From contig JAHCMJ010000006.1 of assembly GCA_019192485.1 (NCBI GenBank), positions 1-38,345 of the forward strand: DNA of 38,345 bases. Direction: 5' to 3'. Every line of letters begins with the position of its first letter. The stretch's first letter is position 1. The notes beneath the pieces were generated by a model. That model was not told where the DNA came from and did not search any database. It saw only the letters and a list, made by a program, of their open reading frames with translations. Below, piece after piece: positions 35,320 to 38,345 of the stretch. Source of the DNA: Cyclobacteriaceae bacterium HetDA_MAG_MS6. Lineage in GTDB: Bacteria; Bacteroidota; Bacteroidia; Cytophagales; Cyclobacteriaceae. The translations under genes were made by a program, and so were the position numbers.

Positions 35320-36840
35320 TTACAATTCGCAGTAATTTCCGTCGTCTGTAAGATTTTTACAAGGGTACCGCCAGATCATATTTTTACCTTCAATCAAGTC
35401 ATCAGAATTTTCCGGGCCCCAGGTGCCAGCTGGATAGCCAAAGATGGGGATGCTATGATCCTCTTCCCATGCTTTGAGAATTGGATCAATAAATTGCCAT
35501 GCTGCCTCCACAGAGTCGCCCCGTGCGTACAGCGTAGCATCTCCTTGCATGCAGTCCAAAATCAACCTTTCGTAGGCGTCAGGTACGTAAGCATCTGTGA
35601 GGTCATCGTAATGGAAATCCATATTGACCGTTTCCACGTCAAATCCAGTACCTGGTACTTTAAGCCCAAACTTTAGTAAGACCCCCTCATTTGGTTGTAT
35701 CCTGAAAACCAACATGTTTTGTGAGTTAGTCACCCGACTCTTTTTGAATAGATGATGATGGTTAGGTTTGAAGTGGATCACGACCTCTGATACACGTGTA
35801 GGTAAACGTTTACCTGATCGAATATAAAATGGTACATCTGCCCATCTCCAGTTGTCCACAAAAAACTTAAGCGCTACAAATGTCTCTGTTCTGGAATCGG
35901 GATTTACACCTTCCTCTTCCCGATAACCAGGCATATGCTGATTTCTTATGTGAGATTCCAGGTATTGTCCTCTAATGACGTGCTTTTTGATCTTATCTAG
36001 AGGTATAGGTCGAAGCGCCTGAAAGAGCTTTACCTTTTCATTTCTAATAGCATTGGCATCCATTCTGGCAGGAGGCTCCATCGCAACGAGAGAGACTAGT
36101 TGGAGCAAATGATTTTGTACCATGTCGCGTAGCGCTCCTGCGCCATCGTAGTATCCTCCTCTTTTCTCAACTCCGACGCTTTCTGCGGAGGTGATCTCCA
36201 CCCGATGAATATAATTTCTATTCCATAGGGGTTCGAAAATACTGTTTGCAAAACGAGTGACGAGCAAGTTTTGCACCGTTTCCTTACCAAGATAGTGGTC
36301 TATTCTGTAGATCTGATCCTCTTTGAAGCAACCTAGAAGTTCTCTATTCAAGGCTAATGCAGACTGCAAGTCGTAGCCAAATGGCTTCTCAATAATGAGC
36401 CTTTTCCATCCATCATCTTCATGACTAAGACCAATGTGCGCAAGGCTTTTAGCAATGGTAGCATAGAGGCTAGGAGGGGTAGAAAGGTAAAAGATGCAAT
36501 TCTGCTTTGATTTCGTCGGCCCGGACATATTGGCCAACCGGTCTTTGAGGGCACCGTAAGTCGAGGTATCAGACGTATCGATGGACTGGTAGTGTATCAA
36601 ATCGGCGAATGCGGTCCTTTTCTCAGCAGATATATCGTCTTTTAAATGAGGATTGTCGTAAACAGCCTTTTTTCGATAATCTTCATCTGAGTATGCAGTT
36701 CGACTCACTCCGATGATCTTATAGTTTTCTGGTAGATAGTCTCGACAAAAGAGGTTGAATACTGCAGGAATCAGTTTTCGTATGGTCAGGTCACCGGAGG
36801 CACCAAAAATGATCAGCACCTGGTCTTCAATTTTCTTCAT
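35320..36840 (-). CDS. zwf: Glucose-6-phosphate 1-dehydrogenase
   Basis: Oxidises glucose 6-phosphate to 6-phosphogluconolactone with NADP+. 506 residues, full length. Nucleotide-binding GASGDLTIRK (residues 13-22), EKPFG (151-155) and the active site RIDHYLGKE (179-187, His182) are intact, as are NWRWADVPFYIRSGKRLP and the C-terminal YERLILDCMQGD. pgl follows by 6 bp. gnd is divergent across a 122-bp gap. No exact TAnnTTTG is present for either; the best zwf match is TAGATTCG on the minus strand. Confidence 0.98.
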   Translation of the reverse strand: MKKIEDQVLIIFGASGDLTIRKLIPAVFNLFCRDYLPENYKIIGVSRTAYSDEDYRKKAVYDNPHLKDDISAEKRTAFADLIHYQSIDTSDTSTYGALKDRLANMSGPTKSKQNCIFYLSTPPSLYATIAKSLAHIGLSHEDDGWKRLIIEKPFGYDLQSALALNRELLGCFKEDQIYRIDHYLGKETVQNLLVTRFANSIFEPLWNRNYIHRVEITSAESVGVEKRGGYYDGAGALRDMVQNHLLQLVSLVAMEPPARMDANAIRNEKVKLFQALRPIPLDKIKKHVIRGQYLESHIRNQHMPGYREEEGVNPDSRTETFVALKFFVDNWRWADVPFYIRSGKRLPTRVSEVVIHFKPNHHHLFKKSRVTNSQNMLVFRIQPNEGVLLKFGLKVPGTGFDVETVNMDFHYDDLTDAYVPDAYERLILDCMQGDATLYARGDSVEAAWQFIDPILKAWEEDHSIPIFGYPAGTWGPENSDDLIEGKNMIWRYPCKNLTDDGNYCEL

Positions 36841-36962
36841 CTTTAGATAGGAATAGTCGGCTTTTGATTAAATAATATCCTATTTTCGATCGCGCAACGA
36901 ATCTACGACAAGATAGCAACTAACAACATTTTATTGGAAGATTTAAATTATTCATAACAGAT

Positions 36963-38345
36963 ATGGCAGGAAATTATGACTTTGGATTGGTGGGTTTAGG
37001 TGTGATGGGTCGAAACTTTATCCTCAATGTAGCTGACCACGAGTTTTCAGCTTTTGGATTAGACACAGACGAGGAGAAGGTGTCTGCGTTGAAAGAAGAG
37101 GGTGCTGGAAAACCCGTAGATGGCACTACTGATAAAAAGGCTTTCGTCTCGCAGTTGAAAACGCCCCGAAAGATCATGTTGCTGGTACCTGCCGGAGGCC
37201 CTGTGGATGCTGTGATTCAGGACTTACTGCCTCTGCTGGATCAAGGTGATCTGATCATTGACGGTGGCAACTCCTTTTTCGAAGATACTGATCGGCGTTA
37301 TGAGTCTCTCCATGCCAAAGGCATCAAGTTCATTGGGTCGGGTGTTTCTGGCGGAGCGAAAGGAGCCAGGTTTGGGCCAAGTATCATGCCTGGCGGTGAT
37401 CCGGAGGCTTATGCGTTGGTGAAACCAATATTTGAAGCTGTATCTGCTAAAGTGAGTGGGGAGCCTTGTGTAGCTCATATGGGTCAAAAGTCAGCAGGCA
37501 ATTATGTGAAAATGGTCCATAATGGTATTGAATATGGACTTATGCAGCTCATATCTGAGTTGTATGGGGTTATGAAAACGGGACTTGGGTATTCTAATGA
37601 GCAGCTTCAAAAAACTTTTGAGGATTGGAATGGAGGTAGATTGCAGTCCTTTCTCGTCGAGATCACCGCGGAGATCTTTGCAAAGAGCGATGATTTGGCG
37701 GAAGGTCTGCTGGTAGATCAGATATTGGACAAAGCCAAGCAAAAAGGAACAGGAAAATGGACCTCCCAAAATGCTATGGATCTTGGGATCCCGATTCCCT
37801 CTATTGACTCTGCTGTCAGTATGCGTGCTATTTCTGCCGTAAAAGGTACCCGAAAACGGGCTCAAGCGCTTTATGGGGAACAGCGGGCAGCGGCTTTGGA
37901 TATCTCTACCGAAGAGCTTGAAAGTGCATTATATTTTGCCTTCATCGTAACCTACGCTCAAGGTATGAGTCAGTTAGCTGCTGCCAACAAAGAATATGGT
38001 TATGAGTCAGATCTGGCCACCATTTCCAAGATTTGGCGTGGTGGTTGCATTATTCGAGCAGCATTGCTAGAAGATATGTACCAAGCCTATCAACGAAATG
38101 CTGATTTGGAAAATCTGCTGCTGGATGTTGAGTTTGTTAAGAAAGTATCTGAGAGTGTTCTTTCAGCAAGGAAAGTACTAGGGTTTGCCGTAGCTAATGG
38201 CATACCCGCATTGAGTCTGGGAGCTTCCGTAGGCTATTTTGATGCTTTTAAGTCAGGTCGTCTACCACTCAATCTCATCCAGGCACAGCGAGATCATTTT
38301 GGCTCTCACACTTACGAGCGAGTCGACAAGGAAGGAATCTTTCAT
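36963..38345 (+). CDS. gnd: 6-phosphogluconate dehydrogenase, decarboxylating (3' end cut by the window)
   Basis: Open from ATG 36963 to the last base with no stop; 461 codons, so only a few C-terminal residues are missing. Converts 6-phosphogluconate to ribulose 5-phosphate with NADP+. The Rossmann motif is LVGLGVMGRNFILN (residues 9-22), then DGGNSFFEDTDRR, GPSIMPGGD and the catalytic KMVHNGIEYGLMQ. Next come GTGKWTSQNAMDLGIPIPSI and WRGGCIIRA. The substrate loop reads SGGAKGAR where the usual form is SGGEEGAR; Ser-Gly-Gly is kept. The C-terminal HTYERVDKEGIFH is the normal tail just before the end. Divergent from zwf. Confidence 0.97.
   Translation, partial: MAGNYDFGLVGLGVMGRNFILNVADHEFSAFGLDTDEEKVSALKEEGAGKPVDGTTDKKAFVSQLKTPRKIMLLVPAGGPVDAVIQDLLPLLDQGDLIIDGGNSFFEDTDRRYESLHAKGIKFIGSGVSGGAKGARFGPSIMPGGDPEAYALVKPIFEAVSAKVSGEPCVAHMGQKSAGNYVKMVHNGIEYGLMQLISELYGVMKTGLGYSNEQLQKTFEDWNGGRLQSFLVEITAEIFAKSDDLAEGLLVDQILDKAKQKGTGKWTSQNAMDLGIPIPSIDSAVSMRAISAVKGTRKRAQALYGEQRAAALDISTEELESALYFAFIVTYAQGMSQLAAANKEYGYESDLATISKIWRGGCIIRAALLEDMYQAYQRNADLENLLLDVEFVKKVSESVLSARKVLGFAVANGIPALSLGASVGYFDAFKSGRLPLNLIQAQRDHFGSHTYERVDKEGIFH

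Noticed and set aside
36841-36962. Divergent zwf/gnd promoters
   Set aside because: Only one-mismatch elements (TAGATTCG on minus, TATTTTCG on plus) with poor or short -33 spacing; not strong enough to call.
37224-37865. Two minus-strand open frames inside gnd
   Set aside because: They are antisense to an intact, well-conserved gnd coding region and show no protein-like motifs.

Overview
The window looks like a chromosomal stretch from a member of the Bacteroidota, most likely the Cytophagales. Five lines of evidence point there. Several gene starts are preceded by the Bacteroidota -7 promoter element TAnnTTTG. Families typical of the phylum are present: a histone H1-like small protein, DUF2141, DUF3857/transglutaminase proteins, a DUF6913-like protein and a serine-palmitoyltransferase-like enzyme. 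Signal peptides often end in '-SQ', '-AQ' or '-GQ'. Purine-rich ribosome binding sites are mostly absent. One secreted protein ends in something like a type IX secretion sorting domain. Gene density is very high: no gap exceeds 300 bp, and several convergent pairs touch or overlap. I saw no rRNA, tRNA, CRISPR array, insertion sequence, prophage or clear sign of transfer. This is core genome rather than an accessory island.

Layout. 1-449 is the 3' end of an alpha-oxoamine synthase (serine palmitoyltransferase-like). A 58-codon histone H1-like gene (532-708) follows, with a strong terminator. A minus-strand operon ligA > DUF6913-like > dapA occupies 753-4193. Divergent from it is a tetR > cca pair (4254-6346), followed by a secreted TPR protein (6396-7091). 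On the minus strand, an outer-membrane barrel protein, a MATE exporter and an SRPBCC protein (7093-10045) appear to form one unit, with a TTG start coupling the first two. Then come msrA, a secreted protein with two tandem lipocalin-like domains, a secreted protein of unknown function, and an SNF-family sodium symporter. Next is a 480-residue conserved protein of unknown function, then a lone 602-residue acyl-CoA dehydrogenase.

The acyl-CoA dehydrogenase promoter carries two identical 16-bp boxes flanking an exact -7 element, which reads as a repression switch. Divergent from it is a DUF2141 > LytS-type kinase > LytTR regulator operon (17651-19852). The smc gene (24319 down to 20795) is followed by a charged protein that resembles the N-terminal part of Bacteroidota IF-2 without the GTPase. 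A small membrane-anchored protein, gltA, a prohibitin-like protein and ppc come next. Two tandem DUF3857/transglutaminase-fold proteins follow; one has lost its catalytic Cys and His. A CBS-domain protein overlaps convergently with pgl and zwf. Divergent from zwf is gnd, which runs off the right edge just before its stop codon.

Central carbon metabolism is the main theme of the right half. pgl, zwf and gnd make up the oxidative pentose phosphate branch, and ppc and gltA supply and consume oxaloacetate. The most unusual items are the acyl-CoA dehydrogenase operator layout, the smc-linked IF-2-N-like protein, the pseudo/active transglutaminase pair and the unassigned 480-residue family. I did not find a convincing large undescribed system such as a new defence or mobile module.
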